A stretch of DNA of 64,000 nucleotides from Belnapia rosea. Its GTDB lineage: Bacteria; Pseudomonadota; Alphaproteobacteria; Acetobacterales; Acetobacteraceae. The translations under genes and the position numbers were made by a program. The notes beneath the pieces were generated by a model that saw nothing but the letters and a program-made list of their open reading frames with translations, was not told the origin of the DNA and ran no database searches. The stretch covers positions 110,777 through 174,776 of the forward strand of contig NZ_FMZX01000004.1 of NCBI RefSeq assembly GCF_900101615.1, in the 5' to 3' direction. Shown here piece after piece: positions 1-9,411 of the stretch. Each line of letters begins with the position of its first letter. Position 1 is the first letter of the stretch.

Positions 1-2
1 CG

Positions 3-716
3 CCTGGGCCAGCCAAGGGTCCGGAGGATCACGCCGCCTCGGGCGGGGCTGGCGGCAACGGGAATGCGCCGGTCGATAGGCCCGTGCCGGGCAAAGCCGT
101 TGATGTGGCGGCACCGAGCCCGGTTTCGGGCAAGGCCGGCAGCGCTCCGCATCTCCCGGCTGTCGGCGACATCGTCGACCAGGTGACGCCGGGCGCGGCG
201 ACGGAAGCGACGGAGGTTGCGGCCTCAGGTCAGGCGGAGGCTGGCAGCCAGCCGAAGGGCGCGGACCCGACCGGGACCGGCGCGGCTGACTCAGCGCCGG
301 TGGTGGCCGATCGCACCGATGCGCCGGAGCCGGTGAAGGCGGGCGCGGATCACGCGGCGGGCGGGCCGGGCAGCGGCAGCCAGGCTGTGGTGGAGAAGCC
401 CCTGGCCGTGCCCGTAGCGGCCGAGGAGGCGGGCTTGGCCAAGGCGGCGCCCGCCGAGGGGGGCGGCGAGCTGGTGATGCCGGCCGTGGCCGATCATCAC
501 GGCCCTGCCAAGGCCGCCGATGCCGATGCGTCCTCGCTGCCGGACCTGTTCATCTTTGGGGACATGGCGCCGCAGGAGCCCGGCCCGCACGTCACCGACA
601 TGCCGCTGATGATGCCGGCTGCCATGGAGCCGATGCCGGGCCATGACCTGCTGCCCGCGCATGAGCCGCTGCCGGAGCACCTCCTCCTGCCGGATGCCCA
701 TTTGATGCTGCTGTAG
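3..716 (+). CDS. C-terminal part of a low-complexity Ala/Pro/Gly-rich protein (5' end outside window)
   Basis: The reading frame is open to the left edge, so the start lies upstream and the GTG at 84 is probably internal. What is visible is about 237 residues, dominated by Ala, Gly, Pro, Val and Asp. There is no recognisable domain, membrane segment or cysteine pattern. The last 60 residues change character: they are rich in Met, Leu, Pro and His, with repeated MPL/EPL/HLL-like steps, and end in LMLL. Composition and base usage match the neighbouring chromosome. Such tails occur on exported or surface-linked proteins, but nothing here proves export. Function unknown. The opposite strand is also open, but selO begins just downstream on that strand and no family signature appears there. 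Confidence 0.5.
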   Translation, partial: PGPAKGPEDHAASGGAGGNGNAPVDRPVPGKAVDVAAPSPVSGKAGSAPHLPAVGDIVDQVTPGAATEATEVAASGQAEAGSQPKGADPTGTGAADSAPVVADRTDAPEPVKAGADHAAGGPGSGSQAVVEKPLAVPVAAEEAGLAKAAPAEGGGELVMPAVADHHGPAKAADADASSLPDLFIFGDMAPQEPGPHVTDMPLMMPAAMEPMPGHDLLPAHEPLPEHLLLPDAHLMLL

Positions 717-728
717 CGGCCTGCCTGA

Positions 729-2207
729 TCAGGTGCCGCAGAAGGTCTGCAGCACCCGCTGCTCCGGCTCCGGCGGGGCGGCGTAGCGGGCCTGGCCGGG
801 CTGGTCCTCGAAGGGGCGGGCCAGCACGGCCAGCAGCGCCTCGAAGGGGGCGAAATCCTCGCCTTCCGTCGCTGCGGCGAGCGCGGCCTCGACCTGGTGG
901 TTGCGCGGGATGAAGGCGGGGTTCACGGCGCGCATGGCCGTGGCGCGGGCGGTGGGGGCGAGGGATTCGGCCTCCAGGCGCTGGCGCCATTGGGCGGCCC
1001 AGGGGGCATAGCCGCCGGTCTTCTCGAACAGGGCCGCGAGGGAGGCGTCGGCGCCAGGGTCGGCCGCCGCCTCGGCGAGCAGGCGGAAGGTCAGGGTGAA
1101 GTCGGCACCGGCTTCCTGCATCGCCCCGAGCAGGCCGCCGATCAGGGCGGCGTCCCCGTCCTCCGCCGTGGCCAGGCCGATCTTGCGGCGCATGCCCTCC
1201 AGCCAGGCGGCCTGGAAGAGCGGGACGAAGCCGCCCAGTGCCTCCTGCGCGATCTCGACGGCCTTCTGCTCGTCCTCGGCCAGCAGGGGCAGCAGCGCCT
1301 CGGCCAGGCGGGCGAGGTTCCACTGCATGATGCGCGGCTGGTTGCCATAGGCGTAGCGGCCGGCATGGTCGATGGAGCTGAAGACGGTCGCCGGGTCGTA
1401 ATGGTCCATGAAGGCGCAGGGGCCGTAGTCGATCGTCTCGCCGGAGATGGTGGTGTTGTCGGTGTTCATCACGCCATGGATGAAGCCGACCAGCATCCAC
1501 TGCGCGACGAGGGCGGCCTGGCGGGCGATGACGCCCTCGAGCAGGCGGAGATAGGGCGCGTCGGCGCCGGCCACCTCCGGGTAGTGGCGGGCGATGACAT
1601 GGTCGGCAAGCAGGCGCACCGCCTCCTCGTCGCCGCGGGCGGCGAAGAACTGGAATGTGCCGACGCGGATATGGCTGGCGGCGATGCGGGTCAGCACCGC
1701 GCCGGGCAGGGCGGCCTCGCGGAAGACCTGCTCGCCGGTCAGCACCGCGGCGAGCGAGCGGGTGGTCGGGATGCCGAGGGCGAACATCGCCTCGCTGATG
1801 ATGTATTCCCGCAGGACCGGACCGATGGCGGCACGGCCGTCGCCGCCGCGCGAGAAGGGCGTGCGGCCTGAGCCCTTGAGCTGGATGTCGCGCCGCTGGC
1901 CGTCCCGCCCCACCACCTCGCCGAGCAGGATAGCGCGGCCATCGCCGAGCTGCGGGTTGAAATGGCCGAACTGGTGCCCGGCATAGGCCTGGGCGATGAA
2001 GTCCGAGCCCTCGGCGATGCGGTTGCCGGCGAGGATCTCGACACCCTCGGGGCTGGCGAGGACCTCAGGGTCGAGGCCGAGGCCCTCGGCCAGGGGGAGG
2101 TTCAGCTTGACGAGGCGGGGTGCCGCGACCGGCTTCGGCTCCATGCGATGGAAGAAGCGGTCGGGGAGCCGGGCATAGGTCGTGTCGAAGGGAATCTGGA
2201 CGGGCAT
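729..2207 (-). CDS. selO: Protein adenylyltransferase SelO (YdiU/UPF0061)
   Basis: SelO is a pseudokinase-fold enzyme that transfers AMP from ATP to Ser, Thr or Tyr of target proteins, with roles in redox stress in its characterised members. The translation shows the family hallmarks in order: an [17 protein letters not shown] block near residue 90, the [15 protein letters not shown] nucleotide loop, and a metal/catalytic NTDN segment followed by [10 protein letters not shown]. It ends in QTFCGT, keeping the C-terminal Cys at the position that is selenocysteine in animals; the codon is TGC, so no recoding is involved. The start at 2207 gives 492 residues, a normal family length, and has a GAGGAG about nine bases upstream. 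A longer in-frame ATG at 2294 adds an Arg/Pro-rich stretch unlike the family. Confidence 0.93.
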   Translation of the reverse strand: MPVQIPFDTTYARLPDRFFHRMEPKPVAAPRLVKLNLPLAEGLGLDPEVLASPEGVEILAGNRIAEGSDFIAQAYAGHQFGHFNPQLGDGRAILLGEVVGRDGQRRDIQLKGSGRTPFSRGGDGRAAIGPVLREYIISEAMFALGIPTTRSLAAVLTGEQVFREAALPGAVLTRIAASHIRVGTFQFFAARGDEEAVRLLADHVIARHYPEVAGADAPYLRLLEGVIARQAALVAQWMLVGFIHGVMNTDNTTISGETIDYGPCAFMDHYDPATVFSSIDHAGRYAYGNQPRIMQWNLARLAEALLPLLAEDEQKAVEIAQEALGGFVPLFQAAWLEGMRRKIGLATAEDGDAALIGGLLGAMQEAGADFTLTFRLLAEAAADPGADASLAALFEKTGGYAPWAAQWRQRLEAESLAPTARATAMRAVNPAFIPRNHQVEAALAAATEGEDFAPFEALLAVLARPFEDQPGQARYAAPPEPEQRVLQTFCGT

Positions 2208-2306
2208 CGGGGGCGGGCTCCTCGGCCATGCCGGCCTGTGCAGGACCGCTGGCCATGGTCTCCGTGATCGGGTCGTCGCGCGATTCGGGTTCAACGCCGG
2301 GTGGGC

Positions 2307-3677
2307 TCAGGGTTCCTCGGCGGGGCGCGCGGGGGCGAGGCCGACCCAGCCGCGCAGCGCGGCGAGCGTCGCCGGGGGAAGCCGCGTCCCGGCCGCGGCG
2401 GCCTGGCGGGTGAGCTCGGCATAGAAGGCGCGGGCGAGCCGGGCGGCGCTGTCCTCCGGCGCGGCGGCGGGCTGCCAGTCGACGCGGGCGCGCACCAGCC
2501 ATTGCACGAGCTGGTCCACCGCGCGGGCGGACAGGTCGAAGCCGGCGGCCTCCGCCTCGGCCAGCAGCGCGGCGCGGGCCTCGGCGCCGGGCGGGCCGGG
2601 CAGCGGCAGCAGCCGGGCGAGGTGGCGCAGCAGGAATTCCAGCGCCTCGGCCCCCAGGGGCGGCAGGTCGAGCCCCTCGCCGAGCGCGGCCCGCAGCTCG
2701 GGCGGCGCGCCTGGTTCCGGCTCCGGGTCGGGGGGGAGGTCGGGCTGGTTGAACGAGGGGGGCGCATGGCGGCGCGGGTCGTAGAGCCAGCCGCCGCCGG
2801 GGCCGGCTTCCAGCACCAGGTCCTCGGTGCCCTCGATGAGGCGGGCGAGGGTGCCGGCGCCGCCGAAGCGGCTGCGGCGCACCCAGCCGCCCAGCTCGTG
2901 ATGGATGCGCTTACCGAGCGCCGGCAGGTGCAGCGGCGTGGCGGAGGCGGCGACCAGCCGGCGCAGGGCATCGAGGATGGCGTCACGCTGCGCCGAGGGT
3001 TCGACCGGGTCGGCCACGGCATCGCCGGCGGTGGCGGCCGGCTCCTGCATCGGTGCGGGGCCGGGTCCAGGGCCGGACCCGGCGTCGGGCGCGGTGTCGG
3101 CCTCGGCCTCGGCGGGCGGCAGGCAGGCCGTGGCGAAGTCGGTGAGGGGGATGGTGCGGTCGGCGGCGGCGCGCAGGGCGGCGGTGGCGCTGTCCGGGGC
3201 GATGACCAGGATGCGCCGGTCATGCTCGCGCAGCCGGTGCAGCAGGGGGGTGAAGTCGCTGTCGCCGGAGAGGATGACCATCTCCTCGAAGCGGGTCGGG
3301 TGGGCGAGGGCATCGAGGATGTCGAGCGCCATCACGATGTCGGCGGCGTTCTTCAGCCGGGCGAGGCGTGGGCAATCGACCACCGAGAAACCGGCGCGGA
3401 CGAAATCCGGGCGGAAGCGGCTGTAATAGAGGCGCGGCCGGCCGAGCCAGGTGGCGAGGTCGCCGCCCGGGTCGGGCTCCGACCAGCCGGCGGGGTTCAG
3501 GTAGCAGCGGCGGACCAGCAGCCGGCGCGGGCCACCCGGGGCGGCCTCGGCCAGCCAGTTGAGCCAGCGGGCGGGGTGGGTGGCGAAATTCCAGGCGGCC
3601 CATTCGTCGATGGCGGCAAGGCCGGCGAAGACATTGTCGAAGTCGACATAGAGCGCCGCACGGCGCGGTTCGGTCAC
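2307..3677 (-). CDS. NYN-domain putative RNase with OST-HTH/LOTUS-like domain
   Basis: The first ~190 residues form a NYN (PIN-like) nuclease domain. [13 protein letters not shown] supplies the first acidic residue, [16 protein letters not shown] the second, and [18 protein letters not shown] the paired aspartates. A Pro/Ala/Gly-rich linker follows. Then comes a helical segment around residues 235-305 with the pattern of an OST-HTH/LOTUS domain ([39 protein letters not shown]), a type of RNA-binding module. The rest is Pro/Ala-rich with further helices. The GTG start at 3677 has GGAGGAG nine bases upstream and puts the NYN domain at the very N-terminus. It is divergent from thrS across ~145 bp. 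NYN-LOTUS proteins are predicted RNA-processing factors; the target is unknown. Confidence 0.8.
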   Translation of the reverse strand: MTEPRRAALYVDFDNVFAGLAAIDEWAAWNFATHPARWLNWLAEAAPGGPRRLLVRRCYLNPAGWSEPDPGGDLATWLGRPRLYYSRFRPDFVRAGFSVVDCPRLARLKNAADIVMALDILDALAHPTRFEEMVILSGDSDFTPLLHRLREHDRRILVIAPDSATAALRAAADRTIPLTDFATACLPPAEAEADTAPDAGSGPGPGPAPMQEPAATAGDAVADPVEPSAQRDAILDALRRLVAASATPLHLPALGKRIHHELGGWVRRSRFGGAGTLARLIEGTEDLVLEAGPGGGWLYDPRRHAPPSFNQPDLPPDPEPEPGAPPELRAALGEGLDLPPLGAEALEFLLRHLARLLPLPGPPGAEARAALLAEAEAAGFDLSARAVDQLVQWLVRARVDWQPAAAPEDSAARLARAFYAELTRQAAAAGTRLPPATLAALRGWVGLAPARPAEEP

Positions 3678-3822
3678 GAGGCGCCACTCCTCCCCCTGGA
3701 TTGGCGGACTAAATGGGACAAGGGCGTGCCGCGGGCAAGCGTGGCGCTTGACGAGCGCGGGCGAGGCTGCCCATGGTCCGCCCCCTTTCCTGCCCCCTTT
3801 CCTGAAGGACACAGCCAGAGCC

Positions 3823-5781
3823 ATGCCTGCGATCACCCTGCCCGACGGTTCCGTCCGCGCCTTCGATGGGCCGGTGACGGGGACTACCGTGGCGGCGGCG
3901 ATCGGCCCTGGCCTCGCCAAGGCGGCGCTCGCCATGCAGGTGGATGGGGTCACGCGGGACCTCGCCATGCTGATCGAGCATGATGCGAGCCTGCGCTTCA
4001 TCACCCGGCGCGACCCCGAGGCGCTGGAGATGATCCGGCACGATGCGGCGCATGTGCTGGCCGAGGCGGTGCAGGCGCTCTATCCCGGCACGCAGGTGAC
4101 GATCGGGCCGTCGATCGAGAACGGCTTCTACTACGACTTCGCCCGCAACGAGCCCTTCACACCGGAGGATTTCGGCGCGATCGAGGCGAAGATGCGCGAG
4201 ATCGTGGCGCGCAACGCGCCCTTCGTGCGATCCGTCATGCCGCGCGAGGAGGCGATCGCCTTCTTCGAGGCGCGGGGCGAGAAGTACAAGGCGCAGCTGA
4301 TCCGCGACCTGCCGGAGACGGAGGAGATCAGCCTCTACTCCCAGGGCGACTGGATCGACCTCTGCCGCGGCCCGCATATGCGCGGCACGGGCGATGTCGG
4401 CACCGCCTTCAAGCTGACCAAGGTGGCCGGGGCCTATTGGCGGGGCGACCACCGCAACGCCATGCTGAGCCGCATCTACGGCACCGCCTGGCGGGACCAG
4501 AAGGAGCTCGACGCCTATCTCCATCAGGTGGAGGAGGCGGAGAAGCGCGACCACCGCAAGATCGGCCGCGAGATGCACCTCTTCCACCTGCAGGAGGAGG
4601 CGACGGGGAGCATCTTCTGGCACCCCAAGGGCTGGAAGCTGTACCGGGTGCTCGAGGACTACATGCGCCGGCGGCTGGACGGGACGGCCTATCAGGAGGT
4701 GCGGACGCCGCAGCTGCTGGACCGGAAGCTCTGGGAGGCCTCGGGCCACTGGGAGAAGTTCCGCGAGGCGATGTTCATCGCGCGCGTCGAGGACGAGTCG
4801 GAGAAGGACCGCGTCCTCGCGCTGAAGCCGATGAACTGCCCCTGCCATGTGCAGATCTTCAACCAGGGTCTCCGCAGCTACCGCGAGCTGCCGCTGCGCA
4901 TGGCGGAGTTCGGCAGCTGCCACCGCTATGAGCCGTCAGGCGCCCTGCACGGCATCATGCGGGTGCGTGCCTTCACCCAGGATGATGCGCATATCTTCTG
5001 CACCGAGGAGCAGATCGCCGCCGAGACGGTGGAGTTCGTGGCGCTGCTCTCCTCGGTCTACCGCGATCTCGGCTTCCCCGAATTCCGGGTGAAGTTCAGC
5101 GACCGGCCGGCGATGCGGGCGGGCACGGACGAGGTCTGGGACCAGGCGGAGGGGGCGCTGCGCGAGGCCTGCCGGACGGCCGGCGTCGAGTACACGCTGA
5201 ACCCGGGGGAGGGCGCCTTCTACGGGCCGAAGCTGGAATTCGTCCTCCGCGACGCGATCGGCCGGGACTGGCAGTGCGGCACGCTGCAGGTGGATTTCGT
5301 TCTGCCGGAGCGGCTGGGGGCCGAATATGTGGCGGAGGATGGCAGCCGCCGCCGGCCGGTGATGCTGCACCGGGCCATCCTCGGCTCCTTCGAGCGTTTC
5401 ATCGGCATCCTGATCGAGCAGCATGCCGGGCGCTTCCCGCTCTGGCTGGCGCCGGTCCAGGTGGTGGTGACGACCATCGTCTCCGATGCGGACGACTATG
5501 CGCGGGAGGCGGCGGCGGCGCTGGCCAGGGCCGGCATCCGCGTCGACCTCGATCTGCGGAACGAGAAGATCAACCGCAAGGTGGTGGACCATATCGACCA
5601 GCGCGTGCCGGTGCTGGCCGTGGTCGGGCGGCGCGAGGCGGAGGAGCGGACGCTCGTGCTGCGCCGCCTGCCGGGCCGCGAGCAGCAGGCGATGCCGCTG
5701 GAAGAGGCGGTCCGCTCACTGGCCGCCGAGGCTTTGCCGCCGGATCGTGCAGGGGCCGCTCCGATGGTTGCAGCGGCGTGA
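3823..5781 (+). CDS. thrS: Threonine--tRNA ligase
   Basis: Cytosolic enzyme charging tRNA-Thr and editing mis-activated serine. Domain order is complete. A TGS domain covers residues 1-60. The second editing domain carries HDAAH and CRGPH metal-site motifs. The class II core shows [10 protein letters not shown] (zinc Cys), motif 2 around [22 protein letters not shown], and motif 3 at [18 protein letters not shown]-terminal anticodon-binding domain starts near APVQVVV. The length of 652 residues is normal. The ATG at 3823 was chosen because it begins the TGS domain and has GAAGGAC upstream; an earlier in-frame ATG at 3748 adds a Pro-rich non-family extension. infC lies 53 bases downstream, the classic thrS-infC pairing. 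Confidence 0.97.
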   Translation: MPAITLPDGSVRAFDGPVTGTTVAAAIGPGLAKAALAMQVDGVTRDLAMLIEHDASLRFITRRDPEALEMIRHDAAHVLAEAVQALYPGTQVTIGPSIENGFYYDFARNEPFTPEDFGAIEAKMREIVARNAPFVRSVMPREEAIAFFEARGEKYKAQLIRDLPETEEISLYSQGDWIDLCRGPHMRGTGDVGTAFKLTKVAGAYWRGDHRNAMLSRIYGTAWRDQKELDAYLHQVEEAEKRDHRKIGREMHLFHLQEEATGSIFWHPKGWKLYRVLEDYMRRRLDGTAYQEVRTPQLLDRKLWEASGHWEKFREAMFIARVEDESEKDRVLALKPMNCPCHVQIFNQGLRSYRELPLRMAEFGSCHRYEPSGALHGIMRVRAFTQDDAHIFCTEEQIAAETVEFVALLSSVYRDLGFPEFRVKFSDRPAMRAGTDEVWDQAEGALREACRTAGVEYTLNPGEGAFYGPKLEFVLRDAIGRDWQCGTLQVDFVLPERLGAEYVAEDGSRRRPVMLHRAILGSFERFIGILIEQHAGRFPLWLAPVQVVVTTIVSDADDYAREAAAALARAGIRVDLDLRNEKINRKVVDHIDQRVPVLAVVGRREAEERTLVLRRLPGREQQAMPLEEAVRSLAAEALPPDRAGAAPMVAAA

Positions 5782-5796
5782 GGCAAGCCCCATAAA
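5768..5796 (+). promoter_or_regulatory. Possible sigma-70-like promoter for infC
   Basis: TTGCAG at 5768-5773 and CATAAA at 5791-5796 are separated by 17 bases and sit across the end of thrS, about 40 bases before the infC start. The match is moderate, so this is a suggestion only. It would let infC be transcribed apart from thrS. Confidence 0.3.
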
Positions 5797-5834
5797 GTAA
5801 CGCTCCACCCCTTTCACAACGACAGGAGACGACC

Positions 5835-6374
5835 ATAGCCAGAGGCCCCGTTTCGAATCAGCCGCCGACCCGCGATGGCCCACGGGTCAACGAGGATATT
5901 CGCGTTCCCCAGGTGCGGCTCATCGACCAGGATGGCGAGATGATCGGCGTCATGTCCGCGCGCGATGCGCTGCTGCGGGCTTATGACGCCGGGCTTGACC
6001 TGCTCGAGATCAGCCCGAATGCCGTGCCGCCGGTGTGCAAGATCACCGATTACGGCAAGTTCAAGTACGAGCAGCAGAAGAAGGCGAACGAAGCCCGCAA
6101 GCGGCAGAAGGTCGTCGAGATCAAGGAAGTCAAGGTCCGCCCGAACATCGATGACCATGACTACGAGGTCAAGATGCGCCAGATGAAGGGCTTCATCGGC
6201 GAAGGCGACAAGGTGAAGGTCACGCTCCGCTTCCGCGGTCGCGAGATGGCTCACCAGGATCTCGGCATCAAGGTACTGGAGCGGATCCGCGTGGAACTTG
6301 GCGAGACCATCAAGGTCGAGCAGATGCCGCGTCTGGAAAACCGCCAGATGATCATGGTGCTGGCGCCGAAATAG
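5835..6374 (+). CDS. infC: Translation initiation factor IF-3 with AUA start codon
   Basis: IF-3 binds the 30S subunit, blocks premature subunit joining and discriminates against non-standard start codons. The protein is a full-length 179-residue IF-3. The N-terminal domain includes [15 protein letters not shown], then [17 protein letters not shown] and the lysine-rich linker. The C-terminal domain holds [14 protein letters not shown] and [10 protein letters not shown]. The first ATG/GTG in frame (5913) would delete the first beta strand. The only well-placed initiator is ATA at 5835, six bases after AGGAG, and the in-frame stop at 5793 rules out a longer form. This mirrors E. coli infC, which uses AUU and is autoregulated through IF-3 proofreading. 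rpmI and rplT do not follow. Confidence 0.93.
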   Translation: MARGPVSNQPPTRDGPRVNEDIRVPQVRLIDQDGEMIGVMSARDALLRAYDAGLDLLEISPNAVPPVCKITDYGKFKYEQQKKANEARKRQKVVEIKEVKVRPNIDDHDYEVKMRQMKGFIGEGDKVKVTLRFRGREMAHQDLGIKVLERIRVELGETIKVEQMPRLENRQMIMVLAPK

Positions 6375-6392
6375 TTACTTTCCAACTTTCGC

Positions 6393-6424
6393 GAAGTGCA
6401 ACAGCTCAGGCTGTTGCAGCTTCA
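6393..6424 (+). terminator. Hairpin downstream of infC
   Basis: A perfect 9-bp stem (6397-6405 with 6410-6418) closes a TCAG loop. It extends outward by GAAG/CTTC across one bulged G. It begins about 20 bases after the infC stop and is followed, after a gap, by T-rich sequence at 6432-6450. Likely an intrinsic terminator or 3'-end stabiliser. Confidence 0.5.
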
Positions 6425-6469
6425 CGGTCTGTAGTTTTGGTAGTTTTTGCCTCGAGTTAAGTGTTAATT

Positions 6470-7414
6470 TCAGTGGGGTCTGTTACGAGTTCGGGCTCTT
6501 GGCTGTGCTGCGTCTGCGTTGAGCGTGGCACGACCCAAAACCTCCCCCGAGGGTTGATGATAGAGAAGAATGTGGGTTGGGACCACAGCAAGCAGAATCG
6601 ATGTAGAAACAAACTCATGAGGATGGTTGAGGCTGGGTCGATAGGAGCGACTTGGACCTTGAATTACCCCGATTTCTAAATCTAATTTGCAAAAAATCAG
6701 AAAACGTAGTCCTGCAGCCAGCTGCATAGCGCGATTAAGATCAATAACAACGGGAGGGGTCTTGTGTGTCTTACATGGTGGTCGTACCGGGCCAAGTCCG
6801 GTCCAAGGCCTTGAAAAATATTGCCGATCCATTCGTTCTCGGTCAGCATCACTCTTGTCTCTGGCAACACAAACTAATATACTAAGTATGTTCTCTTCGG
6901 TTCGCCTAATGAGAACCTCAGTGCCAAGAAAATTTTGTCCTACATAAAATGACTCTCGTGTTGTTTTTTGCCAATCAAAATATGAAATTGTTGTATACTG
7001 ACGTCCGTTTAATCTAATTGCCGGTTCGCTGCTGTCTCTTTCCTTCTCGGCTACTGGAGACCAGTTTGGGAAATCAAAAGCCCTACGGTCAGCATCATAC
7101 CTTGGGCCGTTGATGCGAAAAACAAAGGTCGCGTCACGGTCCAGTCCTGGAGCTAAAGGGGCTGAATTAAGGCTTCTCTTACGTTCGTTGAAAGCTTCAG
7201 TTGTTTCAAATTCGCCTTTTTGAAGGTTTTCGACTCTGCGCTGCCAATTTCGCACTAATTTCTGTATCTCCTCTAAATCCATACCGTCATAATGTGGCGG
7301 CAAAGCGTTGCTGTTAGTTGGCGGAGGAGGGGCGAGATTGGGCGCGCTTAGCCCGACGCGTGGCCCCAAGTTTAAGATTAAACCACAAAGAAGCAGGACT
7401 GTGTATTTTCTCAT
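6470..7414 (-). CDS. Exported orphan protein in an AT-richer insert
   Basis: The 314-residue product begins with MRKYTVLLLCGLILNL and a small-residue site near ALS-type SA-P, a convincing Sec signal peptide. A Pro-rich spacer and a helical region with KGEFETTEAFNERK follow; GEFETT-type motifs recur in uncharacterised bacterial exported proteins. The C-terminal half has several beta-like hydrophobic strands and ends in an Arg-rich tail. No catalytic motif is recognised. Base composition is clearly more AT-rich than both flanks, with many A/T-ending codons. It is transcribed against infC and ffh, which suggests acquisition by transfer. No transposase or integrase accompanies it, and no strong ribosome binding site is visible at the ATG. 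Function unknown. Confidence 0.65.
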   Translation of the reverse strand: MRKYTVLLLCGLILNLGPRVGLSAPNLAPPPPTNSNALPPHYDGMDLEEIQKLVRNWQRRVENLQKGEFETTEAFNERKRSLNSAPLAPGLDRDATFVFRINGPRYDADRRAFDFPNWSPVAEKERDSSEPAIRLNGRQYTTISYFDWQKTTRESFYVGQNFLGTEVLIRRTEENILSILVCVARDKSDADRERMDRQYFSRPWTGLGPVRPPCKTHKTPPVVIDLNRAMQLAAGLRFLIFCKLDLEIGVIQGPSRSYRPSLNHPHEFVSTSILLAVVPTHILLYHQPSGEVLGRATLNADAAQPRARTRNRPH

Positions 7415-7531
7415 ATCGTAATGGTACGCTGCTGGACTTGCTGTGGTAAAGCTCCTTAAGGCCGGCGAAGCCCAGGTTGGTTCCGCTTGACAGGGCGAGC
7501 AAACAGTCTTACTTGGCTGTCTCCTCTTAAG

Positions 7532-7584
7532 GTCTCTTGCTAGTCAAGAGGCTCCGTCGCTCCGCGAAGTCTCGCGCAGCGACG
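7532..7584. other. Two adjacent hairpins upstream of ffh
   Basis: Hairpin A (7532-7552) has a CTCTTG/CAAGAG stem with a five-base loop, extended by two more pairs. Hairpin B (7555-7584) has CGTCGCT/AGCGACG, one C-C mismatch, then CGCGA/TCGCG around an AGTC loop. No U-tract follows either arm. They sit 57 bases before the ffh start in a 226-base non-coding gap (7415-7640). They may be a 5' leader structure of ffh, a terminator pair or a small RNA; the sequence does not decide. Confidence 0.45.
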
Positions 7585-7640
7585 CAATGTCACTTGGAAA
7601 TACGTGAATTTTCGCCAAACCGTGGAGGCATGCAGGTCAA

Positions 7641-9038
7641 GTGTTCGAGGCATTGTCCAGCAAGCTGAACGGGGTCTTCGACCGGCTGCGCCGCCGTGGC
7701 GCGCTGTCGGAGGCTGACGTGAACGAGGCGCTGCGCGAGGTGCGCGTGGCGTTGCTGGAGGCCGATGTCGCCCTGCCGGTGGTCAAGGACCTCACGGCCA
7801 AGGTCCGGGAACGGGCGGTCGGCGTCGAGGTGCTGAAGAGCGTCTCGCCGGCCCAGCAGGTCATCAAGATCGTCAACGACGCGCTGGTCGAGGCGCTGGG
7901 CGGGGGCGAGGGCGATACCGGCGCGCGGGGGCTCGACCTCAACGCGCCGTCGCCGGTGCCGATCCTGATGGTCGGGCTCCAGGGCTCGGGCAAGACCACG
8001 ACCTCGGGCAAGATCGCGCTGCGGCTGAAGAACCGCGACAAGAAGAAGGTGCTGCTCGCCTCGCTCGACGTGCACCGTCCGGCGGCGCAGCTGCAGCTGG
8101 AGACGCTGGCGCGGCAGGTGGGCGTCGCCAGCCTGCCGATCGTCGCCGGGGAGACGCCGCTGCAGATCGCGGCCCGCGCCATGGATCTCGGGCGGCGCGA
8201 GCTGTTCGACGTGGTGGTGCTGGATACCGCCGGGCGCCTCGCCATCGACGAGGCGTTGATGGACGAGGTCGCGCAGGTCAAGGCGGCGACGCGGCCGCAT
8301 GAGACGCTGCTCGTCGTCGATGCGATGACCGGCCAGGACGCCGTCAACACGGCACGGGCCTTCCAGGACAAGGTCGGCGTCAGCGGCATCGTCATGACGC
8401 GAATCGACGGCGATGCGCGGGGTGGCGCGGCGCTGTCCATGCGGGCCGTCACCGGCGCGCCGATCAAGCTGCTGGGCGCGGGCGAGAAGCTCGACGCGCT
8501 GGAGGATTTCCACCCCGACCGCATCGCCGGGCGCATCCTCGGCATGGGCGACATCGTCTCGCTCGTCGAGCGGGCCGCCGAGACCATCGACCAGGCGGAA
8601 GCCGAGAAGATGGCGGCCCGGATGCAGAAGGGCCAGTTCAATCTGGAAGACTATGCCAATCAGCTGAAGCAGATCGGCAAGATGGGCTCGCTCTCGGGCA
8701 TTCTCGGCATGCTGCCGGGCATCGGCAAGATGAAGCAGCAGATCGAGGGCGCCAATCTCGACCAGACCATCCTCAAGCGCCAGGCCGCCATTATCGGCAG
8801 CATGACGCCGAAGGAGCGGCGGGCGCCCGACATCATCAAGGCCTCCCGCAAGCGGCGCATCGCCGCCGGCAGCGGGGCCACGGTGCAGGAGGTCAACCGC
8901 CTCCTCAAGCAGTTCGACGAGATGTCCGCGATGATGAAGCGGATGAACAAGCTCGGCCAGAAGGGGCTGATGCGGGGTGGCCTCGGCGCCCTGCTCCCCA
9001 AGGGGATGAACCTCCCCGGTGGCCGGAAGCCTTTCTAG
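7641..9038 (+). CDS. ffh: Signal recognition particle GTPase Ffh (SRP54)
   Basis: Ffh binds 4.5S RNA and signal sequences on nascent chains and hands ribosomes to FtsY at the membrane. The N domain (residues 1-90) leads into the G domain with GLQGSGKTTT (P-loop), DVHRPAA, DTAGRL and the TRIDGDARGGAALS closing motif. The Met-rich M domain spans about residues 320-450 and includes MLPGIGKMKQQ, RRIAAGSG for RNA binding, and a flexible Met/Gly tail. The length of 465 is normal. The start is GTG at 7641; an AGG lies four bases upstream and a GTGGAGG further out. First gene of a run with rpsP, rimM, trmD and rplS. 4.5S RNA itself is not in this window. Confidence 0.97.
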   Translation: MFEALSSKLNGVFDRLRRRGALSEADVNEALREVRVALLEADVALPVVKDLTAKVRERAVGVEVLKSVSPAQQVIKIVNDALVEALGGGEGDTGARGLDLNAPSPVPILMVGLQGSGKTTTSGKIALRLKNRDKKKVLLASLDVHRPAAQLQLETLARQVGVASLPIVAGETPLQIAARAMDLGRRELFDVVVLDTAGRLAIDEALMDEVAQVKAATRPHETLLVVDAMTGQDAVNTARAFQDKVGVSGIVMTRIDGDARGGAALSMRAVTGAPIKLLGAGEKLDALEDFHPDRIAGRILGMGDIVSLVERAAETIDQAEAEKMAARMQKGQFNLEDYANQLKQIGKMGSLSGILGMLPGIGKMKQQIEGANLDQTILKRQAAIIGSMTPKERRAPDIIKASRKRRIAAGSGATVQEVNRLLKQFDEMSAMMKRMNKLGQKGLMRGGLGALLPKGMNLPGGRKPF

Positions 9039-9065
9039 AACCCAGTACGGAGTAGAACCAGGACC

Positions 9066-9398
9066 ATGGGTCTCAAGATTCGCCTCGCCCGCGCCGGCGC
9101 CAAGAAGCGTCCCTACTACCACATCGTCGTGGCCGACAGCCGCAGCCCGCGCGATGGCCGCTTCATCGAGAAGGTGGGCAGCTACAACCCGATGCTGCCC
9201 TCCGACCATGCCGACCGCATCCGGCTGCTCGATGAGCGGATCAAGCATTGGCTGGGCGAGGGCGCCGTCGCCACCGACCGCGTCGCGAAGTTCCTCGGCC
9301 GCGCCGACCTGGCGCCGATGCCGGAGTTCCGCGAGCAGCCGAAGCAGTCCGCGCCGAAGAAGAAGGCGCAGGAACGCGCCGCGGCCGCGGCTGGCTGA
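9066..9398 (+). CDS. rpsP: 30S ribosomal protein S16
   Basis: Small-subunit assembly protein bound to the 16S 5' domain. The N-terminus [20 protein letters not shown] and the following [18 protein letters not shown] are the S16 signature, and WLGEGA marks the conserved third strand region. The C-terminus carries a Lys/Ala-rich tail typical of alphaproteobacterial S16. It lies 27 bases after ffh with an AGGA ribosome site, and 13 bases before rimM, so co-transcription is likely. Confidence 0.97.
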   Translation: MGLKIRLARAGAKKRPYYHIVVADSRSPRDGRFIEKVGSYNPMLPSDHADRIRLLDERIKHWLGEGAVATDRVAKFLGRADLAPMPEFREQPKQSAPKKKAQERAAAAAG

Positions 9399-9411
9399 TA
9401 GGGGGTAGCCC

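Noticed and set aside
729-760. Selenocysteine in SelO
   Set aside because: The C-terminal residue is encoded by TGC, and the frame ends at a normal TGA three codons later.
3678-3822. T-box or threonine leader before thrS
   Set aside because: No T-box sequence, antiterminator or Thr-rich leader peptide is visible in the 145-base gap.
3709-4923. Long minus-strand open frame opposite thrS
   Set aside because: It is antisense to a complete thrS, has no family motif, and its composition (Arg, His, Leu) is what GC-rich antisense frames give. Many similar frames occur opposite other genes.
5913-6374. GTG 5913 as the infC start
   Set aside because: It deletes the conserved first strand of IF-3 and has no ribosome site; ATA 5835 has both.
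7532-7584. Possible tRNA or 4.5S RNA before ffh
   Set aside because: The two hairpins do not form a cloverleaf, and the conserved SRP RNA domain IV pattern is absent.
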